Shown: in pieces, positions 8,138 to 16,207 of the stretch
Numbering within the stretch: position 1 is the stretch's first letter
How the letters are laid out: each line of letters opens with the position of its first letter
From: Marinobacter profundi
Lineage (GTDB): Bacteria; Pseudomonadota; Gammaproteobacteria; Pseudomonadales; Oleiphilaceae
Direction of reading: 5' to 3'
Length of the DNA stretch: 64,000 bases
Assembly: GCF_002744715.1 (NCBI RefSeq)
Contig: NZ_KZ319371.1
Span: 124,001-188,000, forward strand
Made by a program: the position numbers and the translations under genes
The notes under the pieces: model-generated
Told to the model about the DNA's origin: nothing
Database searches by the model: none
The model's input: only the letters and a program-made list of their open reading frames with translations

Positions 8138-10159
8138 ATGGAAATGACGATTGCCATGGCTGCATCCACAGTGAACGTGAAAACCATGCAGATAGCCCCA
8201 GACCTCCAGTTACCCGGCTTGCCGGAAGTAACGCTCAAGGCGCTTGATGCCTGCGAGCAGGGCAGCAGCTATCGCCAGCTCAGCGATCTTATCGGTATGG
8301 ATACCGCACTGGTATCACGGATTCTCGCCCTCGCCAATTCTGCCCTCTATGGCCAACCCGGCGCGACCCGTTCCCTGGAGCAGGCACTGACGCGCCTCGG
8401 CTCCCAGCGGATCTACACCCTGATACTGACATCCGGGCTCGGGCAATTACCGGTCGAACCATCGCAAGACCAGTGGCAACAGTTGCGCGATTTCTGGCGC
8501 CATTCACTGACTACCGCCCTCACCGCCCGCACCCTCGCCACGCTGACCCGTTACCCGACCCCCGACGAAGCCTTCCTGCTCGGCATTCTCCACAATATCG
8601 GGGAACTCATCGCCCTTGCCATGCCGGAAGGAGATGCCCGCCAGCAGGTTCTCAACGACCAGGCAGAGCTTGGCGCCCGCCTGGTCACCGACTGGGGGCT
8701 CGGGGCGCTGGCGGGGGATGCCCTGCGCTACCAGCAGGCGGCACCGGACGACATTATCGATGGTGGCCACCTGGCAAAACTGGTCAACGTTTCCAGCCGG
8801 CTGGCCCTCAGGGATGCGGCCGGTATCGCTGCCGCCCGGACGGTCCTCGGGCTGGAGGAAGAGCTGACCCAGGAGCTTTGCCTGCGGATCGAGCGCGAGG
8901 TGGCCACCCTGGCAAACTCCCTCGGAGTTCCCCTCGACACCCCCTATGACCCCGCGGCGGCGGGCAGTGAACTGAAAGCAAGCCTGATTGGCCAGGCGAT
9001 GGTGAGACAGGCCATCGATTTTGCAGGCCAACGGGGAGCAACGGGTTTCCTCGCCGGTGCCACCAGTAGCCTGGCACTCATTGCGGGCAACCCGGTGCTG
9101 TGCTTTGAACTTTCCCGCGACCAGCTCATCCTGCTGGCCTCCAGCGCCGGCGCCGTGCCTTTGCTGAGCATTGATCGCGAACCGGCCCGCAGCCTGCTGA
9201 CCCGTGCCTGCACCTCACGGCAACCGCTGGCCCTGGGCGACCACCCGCCTGGGGTACTGGACCGCCAGCTGATGTCCCTGCTTGGGGCAGCATCGCTGAT
9301 GGCCGTGCCGGTGTGGGACACCACCGATTGTCGCGCGGTTTTTGTTGTGGCTTGCGATCATCAGGGTGCCGGGGCGCTGGCAGCGACCGCCGCCCGGTTT
9401 GCCCGTCACCTGGGCACGGAGCTGGAGCAGGACAGCCACCCGGCCGGAGCAGGCGACGGCAACATCGCCGGACTGCTGGCCCGGGAATCACTGCGGCGCC
9501 AGGTCCATGAGATCAATAACCCGCTCACCATCATCCGCCAGTCTATCTTCCAGCTGCAGGACCGGCTCAAAGACCCGCAGGCCCGGGAACAGCTGGAGGT
9601 GATCCGGGAAGAAATCGATCGCGCCGGAAACCTGCTGGCGGAACTCGGTCAGGGCCCGTCCGACCGCGGTGACCAGTCGTCATCCAGCGCGCTGAACACC
9701 GAGCTGCAGGCGCTCGGCGAGCTGCTGCAAACCAGCCTTTTCAGCGCGGGCTCGGCCCGACTGAGCGTGGCAACCTGCAGTAATGAGACCATGGTCGCGG
9801 CAACACCGGCGACAATCCGTCAGATTGTCATCAACCTGGTGCGCAACGCGGCAGAAGGTCTTGCGGGCCAGGACAAGGCACACGTCTCCCTGCGCACCTC
9901 GGCGCCGGTCTGGCAGGACGGCAGGCAATGGGTTGAACTGGAAATCGAGGACAATGGCGCCGGCCTGCCGGAACAGGTTCAGCAGTCCCTGTTCCGGCCG
10001 GTCGCGTCCACCAAGGGGGCTCAACACAGTGGATTGGGGTTGAGCATCGTCAAACAGTTGGTCGATGACATGGAGGGCATCATTGGCTGTCGCACCGGAC
10101 GGACCGGAACCCTGTTCCGTATCCTCTTCCCGGTGGCAAGCGGCGAATCCAACGCATAA
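8138..10159 (+). CDS. Soluble HDOD-GAF-type sensor histidine kinase
   Basis: About 673 residues from ATG 8138; GTG 8108, or ATGs at 8144 and 8156, are alternatives, none with a good ribosome site. An HDOD domain covers roughly residues 20-220 (LPGLPEVTLKALDAC, LGSQRIYTLILTSG, FLLGILHNIGELIALAM). A GAF-like region spans about 280-440 (DRQLMSLLGAASLMAVPVW). A complete histidine kinase core follows: the H-box HEINNPLTIIRQS with phospho-acceptor near His457, the N-box INLVRNAAEG, the G1 box EDNGAGLP and the G2 box GLGLSIVKQL. There is no membrane segment, so it senses a cytoplasmic signal, possibly through the HDOD domain. The receiver-GGDEF-EAL gene starts 31 bases later and is its likely phosphorylation partner. 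This HDOD-kinase architecture is uncommon and its ligand is unknown. Confidence 0.88.
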   Translation: MEMTIAMAASTVNVKTMQIAPDLQLPGLPEVTLKALDACEQGSSYRQLSDLIGMDTALVSRILALANSALYGQPGATRSLEQALTRLGSQRIYTLILTSGLGQLPVEPSQDQWQQLRDFWRHSLTTALTARTLATLTRYPTPDEAFLLGILHNIGELIALAMPEGDARQQVLNDQAELGARLVTDWGLGALAGDALRYQQAAPDDIIDGGHLAKLVNVSSRLALRDAAGIAAARTVLGLEEELTQELCLRIEREVATLANSLGVPLDTPYDPAAAGSELKASLIGQAMVRQAIDFAGQRGATGFLAGATSSLALIAGNPVLCFELSRDQLILLASSAGAVPLLSIDREPARSLLTRACTSRQPLALGDHPPGVLDRQLMSLLGAASLMAVPVWDTTDCRAVFVVACDHQGAGALAATAARFARHLGTELEQDSHPAGAGDGNIAGLLARESLRRQVHEINNPLTIIRQSIFQLQDRLKDPQAREQLEVIREEIDRAGNLLAELGQGPSDRGDQSSSSALNTELQALGELLQTSLFSAGSARLSVATCSNETMVAATPATIRQIVINLVRNAAEGLAGQDKAHVSLRTSAPVWQDGRQWVELEIEDNGAGLPEQVQQSLFRPVASTKGAQHSGLGLSIVKQLVDDMEGIIGCRTGRTGTLFRILFPVASGESNA

Positions 10160-10190
10160 TCACACCAGGAACCGGACGGAAACCACCGAG

Positions 10191-12383
10191 ATGAAACCTG
10201 AACTCACCGACTCCCCGGCTAAAACGGCAACCGCAATGTCCGCAACAGCAGAACGCCCCGCCCATATCCTGGTGGTTGATGACGACCCACGCCTGCTGAA
10301 CAGCCTTGCCTCACTACTGCGATTCAGAAAGTATCGGGTAACCGAAGCCCTCGGTGGCGTGCAGGCCTGCGAGAAGTTGCGCCAGCTGGAATTTGACGTG
10401 GCCATGCTCGACTTGCGGATGCCCGACATAGACGGTTTCGGCGTGATGACTGAAATCTCGCGATTGCAGCCGGACTGCGGCGTGGTGGTGGTCAGTGGTG
10501 AAAGCGGGTTCACCGCGGTCAGCCGGGCGTTGCGACGCGGCGCCCTCGATTACATCAAGAAGCCCTACGACCCGGAAGAACTGCTGACCACCCTGGAGGC
10601 AGTCCTCCACCAGCGTTCCCTGGTTCGTGCCCATGCGGCCATCCAGTGCCGCCTGCAGAAATCCGAGGCTCTGCATCGTTACATCGTCAACAGTTCACCG
10701 GACATCGTGTTCATGCTCGACAAGGACGGCCACTTCTGTTTCGTCAACAGCAAGATCAAAACCGTACTCGGCTATGCGCCGGACGAACTGCTGGGCAGCC
10801 ATTTCGGCGCCATTCTCGACGAACGGGATGTAAGCCGCGGCACCCACGCACTGAAAGGCCCGAATATCAGTGCCGACAACCCCCGCACCCTCGAAGTGCG
10901 GTTAAAGGCCCGCGGCAGCCGCAAAGCAACCCGCCATTTTGAAATTACCGCCTTCCCGATTGACCCGGAAACCTGGAGCCATCAGGACGGCACCAGCACC
11001 GGGCACCGTGACGCCCGCTTTTACGGCACCGCACGCGACGTGACCGAGCGCAAGGAAGCGGAAGCCTTTATCAACTTCCAGGCCTATCACGACCTGCTGA
11101 CCCGCCTGCCCAACCGGGCACTGTTCAAGGACCGGCTGAACCTGGCGATGACCCAGGCCAAGCGGGCAGGACAGGAACTGGCGGTGATGTTTCTGGACCT
11201 CGACCGCTTCAAGGTGGTCAACGACACGCTCGGTCATGCCATGGGCGACCGCTTGCTACAGGCGGTCGCGCAACGCCTGGATCGCTGCCTGCGCAAGGGC
11301 GATACCCTGTCCCGCTTTGGCGGGGATGAATTCACCCTGCTGCTGCCCGCCCTCAACAACCATGAGGATGCCCGCCGGATTGCCCGCAAACTTATCGAAG
11401 CCCTGCGTGCGCCCTTCCAGCTCGGCGAACATGAGGTTTTCGTCGGTGTCAGCATAGGCATTGCGATGTACCCCGAAGCGGGGGATTCCCTCGACCAGCT
11501 GATCCAGAACGCCGATATTGCGATGTACCACGTCAAGGCCCGCGGCAAGGACGGCTACCGCTTCTACTCCCGCTCCATGTGCATCGACTCGGCGAACCGG
11601 CTGAGTCTGGAGCGGGACCTGCGGCTGGCACTGGAGCGGGACGAATTGCGGGTGTTCTATCAGCCCCAGGTTTGCGCCGTCAGCGGTCGTACCGTTGGCC
11701 TGGAGGCCCTGGTGCGCTGGCAGCACCCGGAGCAGGGGTTGCTGTATCCGGGGGATTTCCTGCCCCTGGCGGAAGAAACCCGGCTGATTTCCACCCTCAG
11801 TGAGCAGGTGCTGGCCAAAGCTTGCCGCGATGTCGGGGTGTGGATCCGCAATGGCCATCCGGACCTGCGTCTCGCCGTCAACCTGTCACCGGTGCAGGTG
11901 GAGCATCCGCGGTTTGTCGAGTCACTGATGGAACAGCTGGAAGCGTGCGACTTCCCTCCACAGAACCTGGAAATCGAAATTACCGAAAACGTCATCATGA
12001 ACGACCTGGACCAGATCAGCCAGAAACTGCGGAAGCTGGCCGACTTCGGCATTCGCATCGCGATCGATGACTTTGGCACCGGTTACTCGTCGCTGAATTA
12101 CCTGCACCGGCTGCCAATCCACACCCTGAAAGTCGACCAGTCCTTTGTGCAGGGTATCCGCAGCGGCGAAGACGGCGCCTGCATCGTCAACGCCATCGTG
12201 GCCATGGCCCACGGCCTCAAGCTGGATATTGTTGCCGAGGGCGTGGAAAACGACGTGCAACTCGCCTATCTGCGCAGTCTCGGCTGCCATCAGGTACAGG
12301 GGTTCTTCTACGGCCGACCGGCACCGGCCGACGCCGTCGTGGGCTCGCTGCAGAATGCGCCGTTCCGGGCAACAGCCTCCTGA
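10191..12383 (+). CDS. REC-PAS-GGDEF-EAL response regulator (c-di-GMP turnover)
   Basis: A 730-residue protein starting at ATG 10191; an upstream in-frame ATG lies inside the kinase gene. The order is receiver (about 25-140, acidic residues in VVDDDP, phospho-acceptor near Asp74 in MLDLRMPDIDG, Lys in IKKPYD), PAS (about 160-275), GGDEF (about 295-460) and EAL (about 475-725). The GGDEF motif (residues 377-381) is intact, and an RKGD sequence five residues before it matches the RxxD inhibitory site. EAL at 505-507, the ITE of EIEITENVIM, the DD of AIDDFGTGYSSL and the Lys of LKVDQSF are all present, so phosphodiesterase activity is also expected. It should couple the kinase encoded upstream to cyclic-di-GMP levels. 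Net direction of activity cannot be read from sequence. Confidence 0.93.
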   Translation: MKPELTDSPAKTATAMSATAERPAHILVVDDDPRLLNSLASLLRFRKYRVTEALGGVQACEKLRQLEFDVAMLDLRMPDIDGFGVMTEISRLQPDCGVVVVSGESGFTAVSRALRRGALDYIKKPYDPEELLTTLEAVLHQRSLVRAHAAIQCRLQKSEALHRYIVNSSPDIVFMLDKDGHFCFVNSKIKTVLGYAPDELLGSHFGAILDERDVSRGTHALKGPNISADNPRTLEVRLKARGSRKATRHFEITAFPIDPETWSHQDGTSTGHRDARFYGTARDVTERKEAEAFINFQAYHDLLTRLPNRALFKDRLNLAMTQAKRAGQELAVMFLDLDRFKVVNDTLGHAMGDRLLQAVAQRLDRCLRKGDTLSRFGGDEFTLLLPALNNHEDARRIARKLIEALRAPFQLGEHEVFVGVSIGIAMYPEAGDSLDQLIQNADIAMYHVKARGKDGYRFYSRSMCIDSANRLSLERDLRLALERDELRVFYQPQVCAVSGRTVGLEALVRWQHPEQGLLYPGDFLPLAEETRLISTLSEQVLAKACRDVGVWIRNGHPDLRLAVNLSPVQVEHPRFVESLMEQLEACDFPPQNLEIEITENVIMNDLDQISQKLRKLADFGIRIAIDDFGTGYSSLNYLHRLPIHTLKVDQSFVQGIRSGEDGACIVNAIVAMAHGLKLDIVAEGVENDVQLAYLRSLGCHQVQGFFYGRPAPADAVVGSLQNAPFRATAS

Positions 12384-12648
12384 CTCCGTCCGACATAAAC
12401 GGATTGTCGGACACTCTTATTATAAATATTGATGCAGTTTGCAAAGCGTTGCAGTGCGTAACTTTGTGTATCCCGAAATGTGGGCCACTGCACATCTTTC
12501 CCACCTCCCGTTATCTAAGCTGATTCTCGCCCACACCCGCGGCCATGTTCTGGTCAGGAGCCCTGTGCCCTGCCCGCAACAGTCACAGCCACAATAACCA
12601 CAACAACGGCGCGCGGGCTCATAAGGACAAGAACAGGTGACCGCGATC

Positions 12649-13302
12649 ATGCGTGATAAATACAAGTACATCGGCCCCGTCTATGACTTCCTGAGCAACC
12701 TGTACAGCGGCAAGAACATCCACCGGTGCAAGACCGCCATGCTGGATGTGGAAACCGTAAAACCCGGTGCCCGCATTCTGTTTGCCGGTGTCGGTCATGG
12801 CCGCGACGCCATCCGTGCCGCCGAACTGGGTGCCGAAGTCACCGTGGTGGACCTGTCAGAAACCATGCTGCGCAAATTTGCCGAAGCCCAGCGCCGGGAA
12901 GCCCCTAACCTCACCATCCGCCGCATTCACAGCGACATCATGAAGGTCGATGAAGCCGGGCAATACGACATGGTGGTTGCCAATTTCTTCCTCAATGTCT
13001 TCGACGAGGACACCATGGTCAAGGTGCTCGAACACCTGATCCGGCTCGGCAAGGCCGACGCCAGAGTGGTGGTCGGTGATTTCTGCTACCCCAGCGGCAA
13101 CGTGGTCGCCCGCCTGTTCAAGAAGGTCTACTGGTACCTCGCGGTGTTCATCTTCTGGCTGTTCGCCAATAACGCATTCCACAAGATCTACAACTATCCC
13201 GAGCACATGCAGAAGCTGGGCCTGCAGGTTACCGACAAGAAGCATTTCAAGTTGCTGAACATGGATTGTTACTGGTCGATCCTTGGCCAGAAACAGGCAT
13301 AG
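12649..13302 (+). CDS. Class I SAM-dependent methyltransferase
   Basis: About 217 residues from ATG 12649; GTG 12637 in frame is an alternative start with AAGGA upstream. The SAM-binding core is recognisable: motif I reads ILFAGVGHGRDAI (the usual acidic residue before GxGxG is replaced), the acidic end of strand 2 is VTVVDLSETML, and motif IV is YDMVVANFFLN. A hydrophobic stretch, YWYLAVFIFWLFANNA, around residue 165 suggests membrane association, as expected for a lipid or quinone substrate. The DUF2156 gene follows 86 bases downstream on the same strand, and a regulatory leader of about 260 bases precedes it. The substrate is unknown; a membrane lipid head group is a reasonable guess only. 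Confidence 0.8.
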   Translation: MRDKYKYIGPVYDFLSNLYSGKNIHRCKTAMLDVETVKPGARILFAGVGHGRDAIRAAELGAEVTVVDLSETMLRKFAEAQRREAPNLTIRRIHSDIMKVDEAGQYDMVVANFFLNVFDEDTMVKVLEHLIRLGKADARVVVGDFCYPSGNVVARLFKKVYWYLAVFIFWLFANNAFHKIYNYPEHMQKLGLQVTDKKHFKLLNMDCYWSILGQKQA

Positions 13303-13388
13303 CCCATCCCCCTGCCGCTCAGACCCGGCAGGGGCAGCCCGTTACGGCGCACGCCACCCAACAAAAACAGGACAGCGGGAGCAATCAG

Positions 13389-14396
13389 ATGGCCGATCAG
13401 ATTCTGGCCCTGGATCAGGTCGATTCAGCGGAAGCAGGTTCCTTCAGTTTCACCGAGCGGGTGGACTACCTGAAGCAGTATGGTACCCATTCGCAGTCAT
13501 TCTCTACCCTGCAACCCGGCATGGCGTATTTTGACCTGCCAGGCATTGGCTACCTCGCCTATATGCGCAAATGGGGCATGACCTTTGTACTGTCTGATCC
13601 AGTGACCGCCCCCGAGCACTTCCCGCTGATTCTCGAGGCGTTCCACAAACGTCACGCCAACGCCTGCTACATCCAGGTATCCGCTGCGGTAGTGGACATA
13701 CTCCACCGTCGCTTCGGGCTGTATGGCACCCAGTTTGGCAGCGAATCACGCATCGACCTGGCCAGCTGGAGCCTCAGCGGCAAGAAAAAGCAGATCATCC
13801 GCACCGCCCTGAACCAGGCCAGCAAGGCCGGCATCACCGTCCGGGAACGCTTCAGCGACGACCATACCCGGGAAATTTCCGAGGCCTGGATCCGCACCCG
13901 AAAATGCAAAAGTAACGAGATACGCTTCCTGATTCGCCCCATGGAGATGGACTACCGGGAAAACGAGCGGCATTTTTACGCCTACCAGGATGGCAAGGCG
14001 GTCGGTTTTATCTATTTCGACCCGGTCTACCGCAATAACCGGATCATCAGTTACGTACCCAATATTTCGCGGGCCAATGCGGACTTTCGCCAGGGCATTT
14101 TCTACACCCTGATGGCCCACGCGATGGAAGTCTTTCAGGGGGAAGGCACCCCCTACCTGGATCTCGGGCTGATTCCCCTGTCCCTCGACCCGTCTACCGA
14201 GCACCAGGAAAGCCGGATTCTCAAGCGCATCCTGCACAGTCTCTACGACAGGGGAAACTTTCTCTATAACTTCAAGGGCCTGGAGTTCACCAAGTCACGT
14301 TTTCGCGGGGAGAGCTTCAAGACTTACTGCTGCCACCGCCGTAGTCTGCCGGCGCTGGAGTTTCTCGCCATGTTCAAGCTGACCCGGTTGCTGTAG
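13389..14396 (+). CDS. DUF2156 / MprF C-terminal-like acyltransferase-fold protein
   Basis: 335 residues. ATG 13389 has GGGAGC about 10 bases upstream and is preferred to an in-frame start inside the methyltransferase gene. The sequence matches the tandem GNAT-fold domain found at the C-terminus of MprF/LysX aminoacyl-phosphatidylglycerol synthases: KKKQIIRTALNQASKAGI, YLDLGLIPLS, and near the end NFLYNFKGLEFTKSRF. The flippase membrane part of MprF is missing, so this is a stand-alone cytosolic form. Such proteins may transfer an aminoacyl or acyl group to a lipid or another small acceptor. With the preceding methyltransferase it may form a two-step lipid-modification unit, which is inference. 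Its last 23 bases overlap the 3' end of murI on the other strand. Confidence 0.82.
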   Translation: MADQILALDQVDSAEAGSFSFTERVDYLKQYGTHSQSFSTLQPGMAYFDLPGIGYLAYMRKWGMTFVLSDPVTAPEHFPLILEAFHKRHANACYIQVSAAVVDILHRRFGLYGTQFGSESRIDLASWSLSGKKKQIIRTALNQASKAGITVRERFSDDHTREISEAWIRTRKCKSNEIRFLIRPMEMDYRENERHFYAYQDGKAVGFIYFDPVYRNNRIISYVPNISRANADFRQGIFYTLMAHAMEVFQGEGTPYLDLGLIPLSLDPSTEHQESRILKRILHSLYDRGNFLYNFKGLEFTKSRFRGESFKTYCCHRRSLPALEFLAMFKLTRLL

Positions 14397-15246
14397 CACA
14401 CCGGCTGGCGGCCACCGGCCAGTGGCCATGAATCCGCGCTGCCGTCAGTCCCAGCCCGCTCATGAAGCTGGAAAGGCCCGCAGGCACCGTGCCGGAGAAC
14501 AACGCCGCATCCACCGGTTGCGCCAACGGAAGTAAAGACTCCACCGGGCACCCCTGCTGCGCCAGCAGATGTGCCGTGCGCCGCGCAATGGCATCGCCGG
14601 AATCAACCCAGGACAAGACCTCTGGCAAGCACTGTTGCAGCACCTCGCCAATCAGCGGGTAATGGGTGCACCCCAGCACCACCGTATCCACCCCGGCATG
14701 CCGGAAAGGCGCCAGCATGGCGTCCAGGGCATCCGCCGGCAGGGGCTCGCCGGCTACCCAGCTTTCAATCCAGCGAACCAGGCGAGGATCCCCCAGGCGG
14801 GTCAACTCGCAGTCGGCGGCAAACTCCCGCACCAGCTGGTCCAGATAGGGCCGGCGGATGGTCGCCGGCGTTGCCAGCAAACCGATCCGGCGATTACGGG
14901 ACAGCTGGGCCGCCGGCTTGATGGCGGGCACCACCCCCACCACCGGAACCGTCGTCATCGCCCGCAGATGTGGCAGCACCACCGTACTGGCGGTGTTACA
15001 GGCGACCACGACAAGATCACTGGGCCACGCCTCGAGGGCCGCGGCCGTCAATTCGAGGCAACGGCGGATAACCACCTCTTCCGGCTGGTCACCGTAGGGA
15101 AAACAGGCATTATCTGCGAGATAGACCAGGTGCACACCGGGCAGCTGCTGATGGATACAGCGGGCAATGCTGAGCCCGCCCACGCCGGAGTCAAACAGCA
15201 GCACCCTGGGCGCGCCGCTACCGGAAGTCAGCTCGTCTGGACTCAC
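14374..15246 (-). CDS. murI: Glutamate racemase
   Basis: 290 residues. It interconverts L- and D-glutamate for peptidoglycan, using two cysteines as acid/base pair. Both are seen in context: VVACNTAST and VLGCTHYPLIG. The N-terminal FDSGVGGLS with the catalytic Asp and Ser, and the YLADNACFPYG loop, are canonical. The C-terminus is somewhat extended and Ala/Ser-rich. The start ATG overlaps the nudC stop by four bases, so the two form an operon with nudC first. The 3' end overlaps the converging DUF2156 gene by 23 bases. Confidence 0.97.
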   Translation of the reverse strand: MSPDELTSGSGAPRVLLFDSGVGGLSIARCIHQQLPGVHLVYLADNACFPYGDQPEEVVIRRCLELTAAALEAWPSDLVVVACNTASTVVLPHLRAMTTVPVVGVVPAIKPAAQLSRNRRIGLLATPATIRRPYLDQLVREFAADCELTRLGDPRLVRWIESWVAGEPLPADALDAMLAPFRHAGVDTVVLGCTHYPLIGEVLQQCLPEVLSWVDSGDAIARRTAHLLAQQGCPVESLLPLAQPVDAALFSGTVPAGLSSFMSGLGLTAARIHGHWPVAASRCATATGSA

Positions 15247-16073
15247 CGGGCGCTCCCCACGGGTGACGGCCCGGCAATTTCCCGCGCCATTGCCCGGATC
15301 AGACGCCCGGCAATGGTGGTTTCCGGGGGCACCGGTGGCAGGTTGCCTGGCACAAACCAGCCGGCATCCGCCAGCTCGTCCTGCTGCAACACCAGCTCTC
15401 CGCCAGCATAGTCGGCAAAGAAGCCCACCATCAACTGGTGGGGAAAGGGCCAGGGCTGCGAACCCTGATAACGCACCGCGGTAACGTCCAGCCCGGTCTC
15501 TTCCCGTACCTCCCGGACCACGGCATGCTCGAGGGTTTCACCGGGCTCGACAAATCCGGCAATCAGGCTGTAGAAGTGGCGCTTGACCCGGGAAGAACGC
15601 GCAAGCAACATCCGCTCACCACGGCGGATGACCACGATGACGCAGGGCGCAACCCGCGGATACCAGGGGACACCGCAAGGCTCGCACCACTTGGCCCGTT
15701 CCCTGGGGTGGATCTCCGTGGGCTGGCCGCAGCGGCCACAGAACTGGTGGTCACGCCACCACTGGCTGACCTGAAAACCCAGCCCCAGCATGTCTACCGG
15801 CGCATCCGCCGTCGCCAGCAATGCCTCCCGCAGCGGAATCGCCTCGACGGTGGACGCCAGGCTGTCCGGCTCCACCTCGGCCACATAAACGGACTCACCA
15901 CCCCACTGCCCGAGATAAACCGGGGCGGCACCGGAAGCCAGCGACCCGGCACCGTCCTGCCAGTGCATCAGCCAGTGCTGACCATTGCGCAGCACCGACG
16001 TACCGGCAAAGGCCAATAGCCGGTCTGCGGGAGCCGGAGGCCGGACAGACCAGCCGGGCGACCATGAATCCAT
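15243..16073 (-). CDS. nudC: NAD(H) pyrophosphatase / RNA decapping hydrolase NudC
   Basis: 276 residues. The order is an N-terminal NUDIX-like domain, a zinc ribbon (FCGRCG ... CEPCG) at about 110-135, and a catalytic Nudix domain with the full Nudix box running from GFVEPGETLEHAV to VREVREETGL. SQPWPFPHQLM after the box is the NudC family marker for NADH hydrolysis. The enzyme cleaves NADH to NMNH and AMP and in E. coli removes NAD caps from RNA. It is the first gene of a two-gene unit with murI and divergent from plsB, with 134 bases between them. Confidence 0.95.
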   Translation of the reverse strand: MDSWSPGWSVRPPAPADRLLAFAGTSVLRNGQHWLMHWQDGAGSLASGAAPVYLGQWGGESVYVAEVEPDSLASTVEAIPLREALLATADAPVDMLGLGFQVSQWWRDHQFCGRCGQPTEIHPRERAKWCEPCGVPWYPRVAPCVIVVIRRGERMLLARSSRVKRHFYSLIAGFVEPGETLEHAVVREVREETGLDVTAVRYQGSQPWPFPHQLMVGFFADYAGGELVLQQDELADAGWFVPGNLPPVPPETTIAGRLIRAMAREIAGPSPVGSAR

Positions 16074-16207
16074 AACAATACATCCTCAACCTGATTGCCC
16101 AAGAATGTACCACACCGTGGTCAGGGGCCAGAAGAACAGCCTGTGCTTTGCGCCGTGCCCGCGAGCAAGTAAACTGAGCGCCTGTTTTCAGACCGGAGCC
16201 AGACAAT

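Noticed and set aside
12384-12648. An RNA gene or riboswitch before the methyltransferase
   Set aside because: The gap is AT-rich with promoter-like TTGTCG and TATTGA, but no stable conserved fold or tRNA pattern could be drawn by eye.
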